From Bacteroidota bacterium (GTDB lineage: Bacteria; Bacteroidota; Bacteroidia; Chitinophagales; Chitinophagaceae): a stretch of 64,000 nucleotides of DNA. This document shows, one piece after another, positions 19,050 to 28,135 of this stretch. The DNA lies in contig JAFDXI010000073.1 in assembly GCA_018268035.1 (NCBI GenBank), positions 1-64,000 of the forward strand, written 5' to 3'. Positions within the stretch are counted from its first letter, which is position 1. Every line of letters begins with the position of its first letter. Below the pieces are notes generated by a model, which saw only the letters and a program-made list of their open reading frames with translations, was not told where the DNA came from and did no database searches. The position numbers and the translations under genes were made by a program.

Positions 19050-19343
19050 CTAATTCGTATCAACCTGAAGAGGATAATCCGCAGTTTCGCCATCTATTTC
19101 TTCTACATTAATGTCAAGTGTTTTTTGGTTTTGTGAATACCCTCCAACAGCATCAATGTTAACATCAACTGTTTCGCCTTTAATAAATTTCACATTGATG
19201 GAGCCATCGGGATTCACCGGTATGGTTGCAAAATGTGGAGCAGTAGTGTTGGCATGAGCTGCAGGTATAAAACCAAGCAAATTAAAAGTAATAATCAGCA
19301 GGCAGCCTGCAATTAATGTGAGAACAAAATTCAGGTACTTCAT
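19050..19343 (-). CDS. Small exported protein of unknown function
   Basis: Starting at ATG 19343 the protein has 97 residues, with a signal peptide of about 32 residues ending near AHA/NTT. The mature part of about 65 residues is acidic and beta-rich (TIPVNPDGSINVKFIKGETV, then NVEEIDGE). No domain was recognised. The more distant in-frame start at 19391 would put a poor N-terminus before the signal peptide. It stands alone after the terminator-like site of the SusCD operon. Confidence 0.6.
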   Translation of the reverse strand: MKYLNFVLTLIAGCLLIITFNLLGFIPAAHANTTAPHFATIPVNPDGSINVKFIKGETVDVNIDAVGGYSQNQKTLDINVEEIDGETADYPLQVDTN

Positions 19344-19397
19344 AATAATTGTTTTTAAATGATACAGGAAGATAATAATTCTCACATTCAATCAAAC

Positions 19398-19419
19398 GGC
19401 TGCCCCTGATGAGACAGCC
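19398..19419 (-). terminator. Hairpin at the end of the SusCD-type operon
   Basis: A GGCTG/CAGCC stem (19398-19402 with 19415-19419) lies 23 bases beyond the stop of the last gene of the operon. The minus-strand RNA continues with a moderately T-rich stretch. The stem is short and the T-run is weak, so this is only a candidate. Confidence 0.4.
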
Positions 19420-19441
19420 TCATTTATGAAAATCAAAATTA

Positions 19442-20140
19442 TCAGTGATTAGCGCTGGTAAATTCCAATTTGTCCACGCCTATTTCATCGCCATTAGCGC
19501 CTCCATTTAATATCACAAAATATCTCAATGCAAAGCGGCCTGAATCTGGTTGGTTCAAACCTGAGATTGTTGCCACATACTGTGTCCATGTTGAAGGATA
19601 ATCACCAGGAGGTGACACTTTATACAAAGGATTGATATCAATCAATGGCGTTGTAAAATTGCCAATATCAGAAGATGTTTCGCCAATGCTGTCGGAGGTG
19701 TTGAAAATATTCAACCTCAATTGCAACCTGTCGCCATAAGAGCCTCCTGCACCGTAACCAATTGAACCGTGCGACATGGTATAGAAGCTGATTTTATCAC
19801 CATTCTGAAAATATATTTTTGGAGAAATTAACCAATCGCTGATAATACCGGTAGCGCTTCCGGGGTCATTGGTGGCAGCATAGCTGTCATACAATAATTT
19901 GGAACCATCATAAGGTGTCTCTCCATTTGAAGTACTGGATTCAATCGACCAACCTGTACCAGGATCATCACTTAAGTTTTGAAATATCCATCCTTGTTTT
20001 TGTAATTCGCCCATACTTTCAAAGCTGGTAGAAAAAGACTGGTCTGTTGGTTCAGGTATTTTTGTAGGCGTTGTTTCATCTTTTTTACAAGATACCTGGA
20101 GCAAACAAATCGCTGCGATACCAAATATTATTTTTTTCAT
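19442..20140 (-). CDS. Surface lipoprotein, choice-of-anchor J-like
   Basis: The 232-residue protein has a lipobox ending at Cys18 (LQVSC) followed by KKDE, a surface-export-like signal in Bacteroidota. The remainder (SFSTSFESMGELQKQGW onwards, with SDWLISPKI and FALRYFV) resembles the MAM-like beta-sandwich called choice-of-anchor J. It is last in the operon with the SusC/SusD pair, so it probably acts as an accessory surface binding protein. No catalytic residues are evident. Confidence 0.7.
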   Translation of the reverse strand: MKKIIFGIAAICLLQVSCKKDETTPTKIPEPTDQSFSTSFESMGELQKQGWIFQNLSDDPGTGWSIESSTSNGETPYDGSKLLYDSYAATNDPGSATGIISDWLISPKIYFQNGDKISFYTMSHGSIGYGAGGSYGDRLQLRLNIFNTSDSIGETSSDIGNFTTPLIDINPLYKVSPPGDYPSTWTQYVATISGLNQPDSGRFALRYFVILNGGANGDEIGVDKLEFTSANH

Positions 20141-20178
20141 TTTAATAAATTAAATTATGATAATGGTTTTAAAAATTA

Positions 20179-21111
20179 TTATCGCGGACCTACATAGGTG
20201 AGAGTATCAGTTGACAACCTTGAAGCAGGTCCTGCACCCCACGTATATGAAATATAAAATGTTTTTGTATCGGGATCATAGCGACTGTTATAACCCGGAT
20301 CATTATATGCGCCGCCATCGCTGGTAATAGTTACAGGGTATGGAGGACCAGATGTAAGATCAAGGTTTAACACAGGGAAACCAATAGCTATACCACTTGC
20401 ACCATCACCCCACAATGCATACCCGCCAAAACCAACAGATGTTGCACCTTTTGTTATCAATGCCATTTGCTTGCCTGAGAAATATCCTGTGAGCGTATTA
20501 TCGCCAGCTCTCAATGTAAAACCTTTATAACTGTATATGCCATCCCATTCATTTTTCACACCGATAGCAAGGATACCCGTATTAAAATTAGAACTGATTA
20601 AATAGCCCTTTGAAACACTGACAATCTTCATCCCTAATGCATAATCAAAACCTAAAAAATCATTTGGTTTTAATTTTATCTGCAGGTAACCTGTGCTTGA
20701 TCCTTTAGGAATGGTAACAACATAACCATTGATTGAATCTCCGGTATTTGTAACCGTGTAAAGGCTTGTCGGCGCTTCTTCATGCGTTGTACCATTGGCG
20801 GTATTGTAATCACCTAATATCGCCGGGTCATAAGCCAAAGTAACCTGTATGTCTTCCGTTGCTTCACCACCTGCAATCTGAACAGGTATTGCATCAAAAG
20901 TGGTGTCAACATCGGATTTTTCAAAAGCCAACTGCAAATGATTGGAGTTGGAAGTTGCTGTCAAACCGATATACACAGCATTCTGTGCGCCATCGGGAGC
21001 CACTGATTGTATTTCATGGTTATCAAAAGCATCATCCTTTAAACAACCGGAAAAAACTACAGCGGACATTGCAACTGTAACCGATAAGAATTTAATATTT
21101 TTTAATTTCAT
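20179..21111 (-). CDS. DUF1735 surface lipoprotein (SusE-like accessory binding protein)
   Basis: The 310-residue protein has a lipobox with Cys23 (FSGC). The DUF1735 domain lies at about residues 40-175 (VYIGLTATSN ... GYLQIKLKPNDF), and a second beta-rich domain of about 120 residues ends at YVGPR. DUF1735 proteins accompany SusC/SusD pairs and are thought to bind ligand at the surface. It lies 16 bases after the SusD-like gene. Confidence 0.8.
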   Translation of the reverse strand: MKLKNIKFLSVTVAMSAVVFSGCLKDDAFDNHEIQSVAPDGAQNAVYIGLTATSNSNHLQLAFEKSDVDTTFDAIPVQIAGGEATEDIQVTLAYDPAILGDYNTANGTTHEEAPTSLYTVTNTGDSINGYVVTIPKGSSTGYLQIKLKPNDFLGFDYALGMKIVSVSKGYLISSNFNTGILAIGVKNEWDGIYSYKGFTLRAGDNTLTGYFSGKQMALITKGATSVGFGGYALWGDGASGIAIGFPVLNLDLTSGPPYPVTITSDGGAYNDPGYNSRYDPDTKTFYISYTWGAGPASRLSTDTLTYVGPR

Positions 21112-21127
21112 AATAGTTCGATTTTAT

Positions 21128-22651
21128 TTATGGTTCCCAGAATAATTTAGATGAATAAGCATCAATAGTACCCTCTGCATTTACGCTTGCTGAATTGGTA
21201 GTGTATTCACTTTGCGGATACAATAAACGCAATGGTAAAGTATTGGCCACCCTTGATGGATTGGTTGATATATAACCATCCGGAAGAAAATTCAACCTTC
21301 TCTGATCTGAATAAGATTCAAGCGGGTCAACACCTGTATTGGCAATGTATTTTTGAAATGCAATAAAATTTACCCTGTCAGTTACTGAAGAACCAGCATA
21401 ATCCCAGTTACCATTTGTATTATCCGGGTCTGATAAATATGCCTCTGCTGCAGCCTGTGCATCTGTTACACCCAGCCAGATAAAAGATTGGGTTACGGCA
21501 TCTTCATAAGCTGCTTTTGGATCGCCTGCCATCCATCCTCTTGCAATGGCTTCAGCTTTTAAGAACAGTGCTTCAAAAGCAGGATAAATCCATTGGCTTT
21601 GTGAAGCGCCGAGCGTGTAAGTGCCATCACCATTCGGGTTACCAATTAAACCAGGTCCGAAATAAGATGTGCTGGCGCCATTATATAATAAACCAGGTTG
21701 ATCACCATAAATATTTGCATTAAAATTTCCATTGACAGATTGGAAAAATCTTTCCAAACGAGGATCTGCAGAACTGGAAAGGATAGACACAATATAATTA
21801 TTGGCACCTGTTGAAGTATTGGCTTTTATACCTGTGGGATCATATCCAAAACTTGCGAAAAAAGGAGATTGCTTATTAACATCGTTCAAATAACCAGGGT
21901 TTTCTGCAATGTTTTCACCATCGCTTAAAACGCCACCGGTATTTTCTATTTTACTGATGACATCAGCAGGATTAAAACCTGAAACCTGAGACTGGCGAAT
22001 CGCTATTCTTAACCTGAGTGTGTTAGCAAAATGTATCCATTTGCTTTGGTCTCCTGAAGCAATAATATCTGCTTTTGAAAATGATGAAGGGCCTGCTGTT
22101 CCCATATAATTCACAGCACTATCGAGGCTTGCCAGCAAAGCTGTATAAACACTTTGTGCATCATCATAAGATGGCGTTGAATAGGTTTCACTTTGAAAAG
22201 CCTGTGAATAAGGGATGTTGCCATAAAGGTCAACTAACTCCTGGAAAATTTTTGCAGACAATATCATATTTGCTGCAGCCAAAACTGTATTGCCTTCTGT
22301 CAGCGCTTTTGTTTTAGACTGATGCAGGTCAAACAATACATTGTATGAAGCCTGCCATAATGGATCACCAAACCCAAAATCTATTTTATATGTCTGTTCT
22401 GTTTGATTGGGTGCAAAATCACCATTGGGTGAAAAATAACCCATCCAGTTTTGCAGGAAAGCGTAACCATTTACAGGTAAAGCGCCAACTGCCTGTTCGG
22501 CCTGCGTGAAAATCAGCTCCGGCGTTACATTATCATCAGTAACCCTGTTTGGGTCGCTGTTTATATCGAGGTAGTCCTTGCTGCAACCTGCAAACACCAG
22601 CACTGCCATCGAAACCCCTGCTATTAAATGTCTATTAATGAATCGTTTCAT
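21128..22651 (-). CDS. SusD/RagB-family nutrient-binding lipoprotein
   Basis: With ATG 22651 the protein has 507 residues; the GTG three codons upstream is less likely. The lipobox has Cys23 (FAGC). The SusD-like alpha-helical TPR scaffold is evident from LDINSDPNRVTDDNVTPELI near the N-terminus and the conserved segment with NFLPDGYISTNPSRV near the C-terminus. It would form the lid on the SusC-like transporter encoded 19 bases upstream and capture ligand at the cell surface. Confidence 0.9.
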   Translation of the reverse strand: MKRFINRHLIAGVSMAVLVFAGCSKDYLDINSDPNRVTDDNVTPELIFTQAEQAVGALPVNGYAFLQNWMGYFSPNGDFAPNQTEQTYKIDFGFGDPLWQASYNVLFDLHQSKTKALTEGNTVLAAANMILSAKIFQELVDLYGNIPYSQAFQSETYSTPSYDDAQSVYTALLASLDSAVNYMGTAGPSSFSKADIIASGDQSKWIHFANTLRLRIAIRQSQVSGFNPADVISKIENTGGVLSDGENIAENPGYLNDVNKQSPFFASFGYDPTGIKANTSTGANNYIVSILSSSADPRLERFFQSVNGNFNANIYGDQPGLLYNGASTSYFGPGLIGNPNGDGTYTLGASQSQWIYPAFEALFLKAEAIARGWMAGDPKAAYEDAVTQSFIWLGVTDAQAAAEAYLSDPDNTNGNWDYAGSSVTDRVNFIAFQKYIANTGVDPLESYSDQRRLNFLPDGYISTNPSRVANTLPLRLLYPQSEYTTNSASVNAEGTIDAYSSKLFWEP

Positions 22652-22670
22652 GTATATCACGTTTTAATAA

Positions 22671-25600
22671 TTAAAATTGAACTGTTAATGAGCCACCAAA
22701 CAACCTTGATGCAGGCGACTGGAATGAACTGGCTATACCAAATGTGTTTCCTGTGCTGGAGTAGTTAAACTCGGGGTCACCCCATTGATTGGATTTCGGA
22801 ACAAACAGTAAAAGGTTTTTTGCTACTGCTGATACAGTAACACCTTTGATGATATTACTGTTACCAAACCATTTGCCAGGGAGATTATATGATATATTCA
22901 CTTCCCTCAACCTCCATGCTGCTGCACTGGAAAAATAGTTGGTAGCAATGGCTGTATTAGTATTGCCATTGGCCCAGAAATTATAATTACCATCCTGTAC
23001 AAGAATGCTTGTATTATTTACATATTTACTTCCATCCCAATACACAGAATTCGGGAATACAAACCGTTGACGGTTATAAGCAGCACTACGGGCAGAAATA
23101 CCTGCAAAGTCTTCATCAGAACCCAAACCAGAAAAGAAGTCATTACCACCTTTATAATCCCAGGTCATTGTAAAAGAGAAATTTCCAATGGAAAATGAAG
23201 GTGTCATACCAACAATCCATAAAGGTAATGACCTGCCTTTGATAACCTGTCCTGCTGCTTCAGAAGGATAACCAGTAACAGGATCAACAATGACTTTTCC
23301 TGTTGCAGGATCCCTGTTATAGTCTGTGAGCTGGAACTGGAATGCAGGGCCACCAACAACTGCAATATTTGCTGCAGTAGGAGAACTAACAGAGTTTTGT
23401 ATAAACCCACCGGAACCAACTAAAATAACCGGCACATTTCCTAAAGTATGTGTAACCTCGTTATCATTGTATGTAGCATTTACCCTGAAATCAATTCGGC
23501 CTTTACCAATATTTATAACCGGTGCAAGGTTCAATTCCATTTCCACACCATAGTTCTTAAAGTCGGCTGCATTAGCCAGCTTTGTTGTATATCCTGTTGT
23601 TGAAGATTGTGCAATTGCTAATACCTGGTTGGTATTTTTCTGATTAAAATATGTTGCATTGAAATTAATATGGTTTCTCCTCAACCCTATTTCTATACCG
23701 GCTTCAACAGTATTTACAAATTCAGGTTTCATATTAGGATCCGGCACAGTATTGTTTGCTGTAAATCCTGAGGTATTGCCATATGGGAAACCGGCAGTAG
23801 TAGAATAAGTGGCCTGCAATGCATAAGGATTCAGATTTACATTACCTGATTTAGAAACAGCGCCCCTGATTTTTAAATAACTGATCAATGCACTGTTTTT
23901 CAAAGCAGGGATGGCATCAGATAATACCAGTGAAACATTGGCTGCAGGATAGAAGAAAGAGCGATTGGCTTTTGACAACCTGGAATCCCAGTCATTTCTT
24001 CCGGTAAACTCGGCATAAACCCAGCCTGCATAATTAAGACTTACCGTACTATAAGCAGAGACCAATTTTGATTCAACATTATAGTTATTGCTTCCTGTGC
24101 TGCCATTAAATACCGGAACAGAAGCATCGCCACTACGCACTGCTACATTATATAAATAAGGGACTACAAGGTTATTACCACCAACAGCTACATCTTTCCA
24201 ACGGCTGTCCCTGAATGAACCACCAGCTATATAACTTAAAGTGATATCTTTTACAACATCTGTCTTACCACTCAGGAAATAATCAAGGTTGATACGTGCT
24301 GCGCTGTTTTCATCATCAAATACACTACCCGGCCTGTTGGAATATTGTGTGGCATTTCGATTGGCTGCCGCCCAGTCTGTAACAAATACAGGAGCATTGG
24401 TATTTTTAAAGTTAGCAAATGCCATGCTTGAGCTTAATCGTGCTGTTGCTTTTAACCAGGGAAAAAATGTATAGTTTACATCCACATTTCCGAGGATATC
24501 ATCTTCTCTTCCTTTTTGCCTGATATTACCAATTAACCAATATGGGTTAACTGCATATTCATTATAGTAATTGGAAAACTGTGCAAACTTGCTGTTTTGC
24601 CAGTCTTTATAATCCAATAAAGGGACATTGTTGGCTGTTTGCATTACCAGGAAAAACAAACCACCATCATAGGCATTGGGGAAAGAATTCTGGAAACCTG
24701 CTTCATTGACTACATCATAGTTTTGAAGCGTATAGTTAATGCCATAATTAATGGAGAACTTACCATAAGTTTTTCCACCATTAAACCTTAAGCTCGTGCG
24801 ATGGTTAACGTCATCCGGTACAAGACCTTTAATCTTTGCATCATCAATGCTAACATAAAAATCTTCACCTGCAATAGATGCAGAATTTTGCCATGTTAAA
24901 CCTGTATTCCAGAATTTTATTTTATCCTTGTAATGATCGTCTGAATAGGGAACCATTTGAATAGAACCATCTTCCAGTGTAACGCCCAAAGGTCTTACAA
25001 CGCCATCAAATTTTGGCCCGTATTGCTGGTTTTCATAAGGTACATAACCATAGTTACCATATTGGTCAACCACTTCACCAGCACCTTGTCCAAATTCACG
25101 TTGCAACTTTGGGAAGAAAGAAACATTAGTTGCCTGCACTGTTGTGTTGAGTGTTACTGTTGGTTTTTTTCCGCCTCTTTTTGTAGTAATTACAATAACA
25201 CCATTCACAGCATCAGGCCCATAAATAGCAGCAGATGCAGCACTCTTCAAAACCGTTAAAGATGCAACATCGCTGGGTGGAATAGATGATAAATAACCAA
25301 GTGGTGTTGGCGCACCATCTACAACAAGCATAGGTTGGTTATTCCCTGTTAATGAACGGATGCCACGGATATTGATCTTGGCATTTTCAAACACACCACT
25401 ATTTACAGTAGAAATATTCAGCCCAGCCACCTTACCATTCAATGCCTGTTGAATGTTTACAGATTTACCTTCCGTAAGGTCTTTATTATTAATAGTAGTG
25501 GTGGCATAACCCAGCGATTTCGCCTGCCGTTGCACACCTAAAGCTGTTGTTACAACTACATCGGCAATATTGCCTGAAGCAGTAGCAACCGTTACATGAA

Positions 25601-25862
25601 TAACGGGGTCGTTGCCTACAGTAATTTCTTTGTTTTCAATTCCAATGGCGGTAATCGTCAAGACATCACCAGATTTTGCCGCAATGCTGAAATTGCCATT
25701 GGCATCAGCAGCAACAGTAGTTGGCGAGCCTTTCACTTTGACCGTCGCAAATGGGACAGCGTTACCATTCTGATCTTTAATGGTACCGCTCACATTGCCC
25801 TGCGCAAATGCTATACCGTTAATAAGTAGGAGCAAAGCAAGAACACTTACAATTTTTCTCAT
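22671..25862 (-). CDS. SusC/RagA-family TonB-linked outer-membrane transporter
   Basis: The 1063-residue protein has a signal peptide (1-20), a carboxypeptidase-regulatory-like domain at about 22-105, a plug at about 115-230 (NIQQALNGKVAGLNIST, then GAPTPLGYLSS) and a beta-barrel ending in SLTVQF, the usual C-terminal outer-membrane signature. It imports bound oligomers with TonB energy. No FecR-interacting N-terminal extension is visible and no sigma/anti-sigma pair lies next to it. It is first in the operon and has a 21-base palindrome 28 bases upstream. Confidence 0.95.
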   Translation of the reverse strand: MRKIVSVLALLLLINGIAFAQGNVSGTIKDQNGNAVPFATVKVKGSPTTVAADANGNFSIAAKSGDVLTITAIGIENKEITVGNDPVIHVTVATASGNIADVVVTTALGVQRQAKSLGYATTTINNKDLTEGKSVNIQQALNGKVAGLNISTVNSGVFENAKINIRGIRSLTGNNQPMLVVDGAPTPLGYLSSIPPSDVASLTVLKSAASAAIYGPDAVNGVIVITTKRGGKKPTVTLNTTVQATNVSFFPKLQREFGQGAGEVVDQYGNYGYVPYENQQYGPKFDGVVRPLGVTLEDGSIQMVPYSDDHYKDKIKFWNTGLTWQNSASIAGEDFYVSIDDAKIKGLVPDDVNHRTSLRFNGGKTYGKFSINYGINYTLQNYDVVNEAGFQNSFPNAYDGGLFFLVMQTANNVPLLDYKDWQNSKFAQFSNYYNEYAVNPYWLIGNIRQKGREDDILGNVDVNYTFFPWLKATARLSSSMAFANFKNTNAPVFVTDWAAANRNATQYSNRPGSVFDDENSAARINLDYFLSGKTDVVKDITLSYIAGGSFRDSRWKDVAVGGNNLVVPYLYNVAVRSGDASVPVFNGSTGSNNYNVESKLVSAYSTVSLNYAGWVYAEFTGRNDWDSRLSKANRSFFYPAANVSLVLSDAIPALKNSALISYLKIRGAVSKSGNVNLNPYALQATYSTTAGFPYGNTSGFTANNTVPDPNMKPEFVNTVEAGIEIGLRRNHINFNATYFNQKNTNQVLAIAQSSTTGYTTKLANAADFKNYGVEMELNLAPVINIGKGRIDFRVNATYNDNEVTHTLGNVPVILVGSGGFIQNSVSSPTAANIAVVGGPAFQFQLTDYNRDPATGKVIVDPVTGYPSEAAGQVIKGRSLPLWIVGMTPSFSIGNFSFTMTWDYKGGNDFFSGLGSDEDFAGISARSAAYNRQRFVFPNSVYWDGSKYVNNTSILVQDGNYNFWANGNTNTAIATNYFSSAAAWRLREVNISYNLPGKWFGNSNIIKGVTVSAVAKNLLLFVPKSNQWGDPEFNYSSTGNTFGIASSFQSPASRLFGGSLTVQF

Positions 25863-25889
25863 TTTTTTGAATGTTTAAAAATTAATAAC

Positions 25890-25910
25890 TAATGAACAAA
25901 TTGTTCATTA
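25890..25910. promoter_or_regulatory. 21-base perfect palindrome upstream of the SusC-like gene
   Basis: The arms are TAATGAACAA at 25890-25899 and its exact complement at 25901-25910, around one central A. The site lies 28-48 bases upstream of the SusC start, where a dimeric regulator or an mRNA leader hairpin could act. No regulator gene is adjacent. The divergent folD start is 245 bases away. Confidence 0.5.
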
Positions 25911-26142
25911 CACTTAAAAAGCATGTAGGGAGATAAGCAACAAAATAGAAACCCTAAAAAAACAAACGGTGTGTTAAGCGATAAAAAGACACACAGATTT
26001 TCCATCGCGCTGCATATCTTTTCAACCGCTCATCACAAACATCTCAAAACCTTAACTTACCATTACACAAGCATTCCAAAACAATTAACATATAAAAAAT
26101 ATCACGCAATTCTTTCTTTGATGATGCTAACAGTTTTGAAAT

Positions 26143-26150
26143 TACCTTTG
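26143..26150 (+). promoter_or_regulatory. -7 box immediately before folD
   Basis: TACCTTTG matches TAnnTTTG and ends four bases before the folD ATG. A TTTG at 26117-26120 could be the -33 element, with a slightly long spacer. Transcription would begin at or inside the start codon region, so the mRNA may be leaderless. Confidence 0.5.
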
Positions 26151-26154
26151 CGCC

Positions 26155-27057
26155 ATGATTCTTTTAGATGGTAAAATCGCATCAGCCGAAACAAGAAAAC
26201 TGCTCGCTGAAAAAGTTTCAGTTCTAAAAACAAAAGGGCACCCCACTCCTCATCTTGCGGCTGTTTTAATCGGCAACAACGGGGCAAGTGAAACTTATGT
26301 AGCCAGCAAAATAAAGAATTGCGCCGAAGTAGGTTTTCAATCTACTTTAATCAGGTTTACAGATGATGTGGAAGAAACAGAACTACTGGAGAAAATTAAA
26401 GAGCTGAATGAAGAAGCAAACGTGGATGGAATTTTAGTACAGCTTCCTTTGTCTAAACATATTGATGAAGAAAAAGTGATTCATGCAATCACACCGGCAA
26501 AAGATGTTGATGGTTTTCATCCGGTGAATATCGGCAACCTGGTGCAGGGCTCACCCACATTTATTCCGGCAACACCTTATGGCATCATATTATTATTACA
26601 ACACTATAATATCAATGTAAAGGGCCAACATGCTGTAGTCATCGGGCGCAGCAATATTGTAGGCAGGCCAATGAGCATTTTATTAAGCAGTAACCAGCCT
26701 TATGGCAATGCCACTGTAACAATTTGCCATTCGCATACACACAACTTAAAAGAATTGTGCCTGCAGGGCGATATCATCGTTGCAGCTTTGGGCAAACCTG
26801 GTTTTGTAACTGCAGACATGGTGAAAGATGGCGCCATTGTGATTGATGTTGGTATTACAAGAGTAGAAGATGTAACAGCAAAAAAAGGGTTCAGGATAAA
26901 AGGCGATGTGAATTTTGAAGAGGTAGCGCCAAAGACATCTTATATCACACCAGTACCTGGCGGTGTTGGCCTGATGACGATAGCTGCTTTATTATCCAAT
27001 ACACTGCGTGCATATATGTTGCGGCACAATTTGAATGAAGACATTTTTACTACATGA
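26155..27057 (+). CDS. folD: Bifunctional methylenetetrahydrofolate dehydrogenase / methenyltetrahydrofolate cyclohydrolase
   Basis: FolD interconverts 5,10-methylene-, methenyl- and 10-formyl-tetrahydrofolate. The 300-residue protein has Ser45, Tyr48 and catalytic Lys52 in the SETYVASK motif, the segment VDGILVQLPL, the NADP site VVIGRSNIVGRP and the C-terminal signature TPVPGGVGLMT. It overlaps queE by four bases (ATGA), so the two are translationally coupled. Confidence 0.95.
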   Translation: MILLDGKIASAETRKLLAEKVSVLKTKGHPTPHLAAVLIGNNGASETYVASKIKNCAEVGFQSTLIRFTDDVEETELLEKIKELNEEANVDGILVQLPLSKHIDEEKVIHAITPAKDVDGFHPVNIGNLVQGSPTFIPATPYGIILLLQHYNINVKGQHAVVIGRSNIVGRPMSILLSSNQPYGNATVTICHSHTHNLKELCLQGDIIVAALGKPGFVTADMVKDGAIVIDVGITRVEDVTAKKGFRIKGDVNFEEVAPKTSYITPVPGGVGLMTIAALLSNTLRAYMLRHNLNEDIFTT

Positions 27058-27725
27058 CAGAACAATCAAAAAATAATTGTCAAACAACAACTATCAACAG
27101 CCAGGTAAAAACATTACCTGTCATGGAATCTTTTTATACCCTGCAGGGTGAAGGTTTCCATACTGGCAGGGCTGCATATTTTATCAGGTTAGGCGGTTGT
27201 GATGTTGGTTGTTTCTGGTGTGATGTAAAAGATAGTTGGGATGCAGACAGGCACCCGCAGAGAACAATTGAAAATATTGTTACTGATGCTTTATCGGTTT
27301 CAAAAAATATCACTTCAGGCGACAAGCCAATAATTGTTATTACAGGTGGCGAGCCTTTGTTGCACAACCTTGATGAACTCACTTATTCATTACAATCTGC
27401 AGGCTTTAAAACAAATATTGAAACTTCAGGATCATCCCGCCTTTCAGGTTTTTGGGACTGGATTTGTCTCTCACCAAAGAAATTTAAAAACCCACTACCT
27501 GAAGTTTTGAATGTTGCCGATGAATTAAAAGTAGTAGTCTATAACAAATCTGATTTTAAGTGGGCGGAAGAAAATGCAGCTCTTGTTTCGCCAGGATGTA
27601 AACTATATCTACAACCTGAATGGAGCAGGATAAATATCATCACACCATTGATTATTGAATATATCAAAGTCCATCCAAACTGGCAGTTAAGTTTGCAGGC
27701 CCATAAGTACATTCATATCCCTTAG
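27054..27725 (+). CDS. queE: 7-carboxy-7-deazaguanine synthase (radical SAM)
   Basis: QueE makes the 7-deazaguanine ring of queuosine from 6-carboxytetrahydropterin. The 223-residue protein has SFYTLQGEG, which is typical for QueE. The radical SAM cysteines are Cys49, Cys53 and Cys56 (C-x3-C-x2-C), and the SAM-binding GGEP is near residue 105. The other queuosine genes are not in the window. Confidence 0.92.
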   Translation: MTEQSKNNCQTTTINSQVKTLPVMESFYTLQGEGFHTGRAAYFIRLGGCDVGCFWCDVKDSWDADRHPQRTIENIVTDALSVSKNITSGDKPIIVITGGEPLLHNLDELTYSLQSAGFKTNIETSGSSRLSGFWDWICLSPKKFKNPLPEVLNVADELKVVVYNKSDFKWAEENAALVSPGCKLYLQPEWSRINIITPLIIEYIKVHPNWQLSLQAHKYIHIP

Positions 27726-27820
27726 CTAAAAGGCTTATATAAAAGTTTCCCAAACCCACAAAGTATTTTTACACCACCAACATTTCATCATTTATTATGT
27801 AACACTTATTGTTTCCTGCC

Positions 27821-28045
27821 AAACCCCGTAGTGGTGACATTATTATAAAACTCAAACAGTAAAATTTCCTAAACCCTGTAGTGAAGACATTATTTTAATA
27901 AAACATACTTACTATTCAATAAACCCCATAGGAGTGACATTATTTTAACCTCAAACACTAAAATTTCCTAAACCACAAAGTGGTGTTATAATAATAACAC
28001 CACAAACTCCACAACTCAGCAAACCCCGTAGGGGTGATATCACCC
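27821..28045. repeat. Five-unit degenerate array with a 50-base period and hairpin-forming units
   Basis: Units starting at 27821, 27871, 27921, 27970 and 28021 begin AAACCCCGTAG or close variants and continue GGTGACATTATT. The CCCC-GTA-GGGG core can fold as a small hairpin. The spacers of units 1 and 3 are nearly the same (CTCAAACA, then TAAAATTTCCT), so a 100-base duplication is likely. Unit 4 also forms a 9-base-pair stem at 27981-27989 with 27994-28002. It is not a CRISPR, because the repeats are short and the spacers are related. The rest of 27726-28135 shows no gene. Confidence 0.7.
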
Positions 28046-28056
28046 AGAGTTTTTTT
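28032..28056 (+). terminator. Terminator-like hairpin with T-run before the exosortase gene
   Basis: The palindrome GGGTGATATCACCC (28032-28045) is followed by AGAG and seven T. It points toward the exosortase gene 80 bases downstream. It shares its G-run with the upstream CCCC-GTA-GGGG hairpin at 28024-28034, so the two structures exclude each other. It may end transcripts from folD-queE or act as an attenuator. Confidence 0.45.
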
Positions 28057-28135
28057 CTACAAAATTTTTCTTCACAATAAAACCTCATTCACCTCTTTTT
28101 GTAATCATGAATGATATTTCTTTGCATAACTCCAC

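Noticed and set aside
27821..28045. Possible CRISPR array
   Set aside because: The repeated unit is short and degenerate, spacers 1 and 3 are nearly the same, and no cas genes are near.
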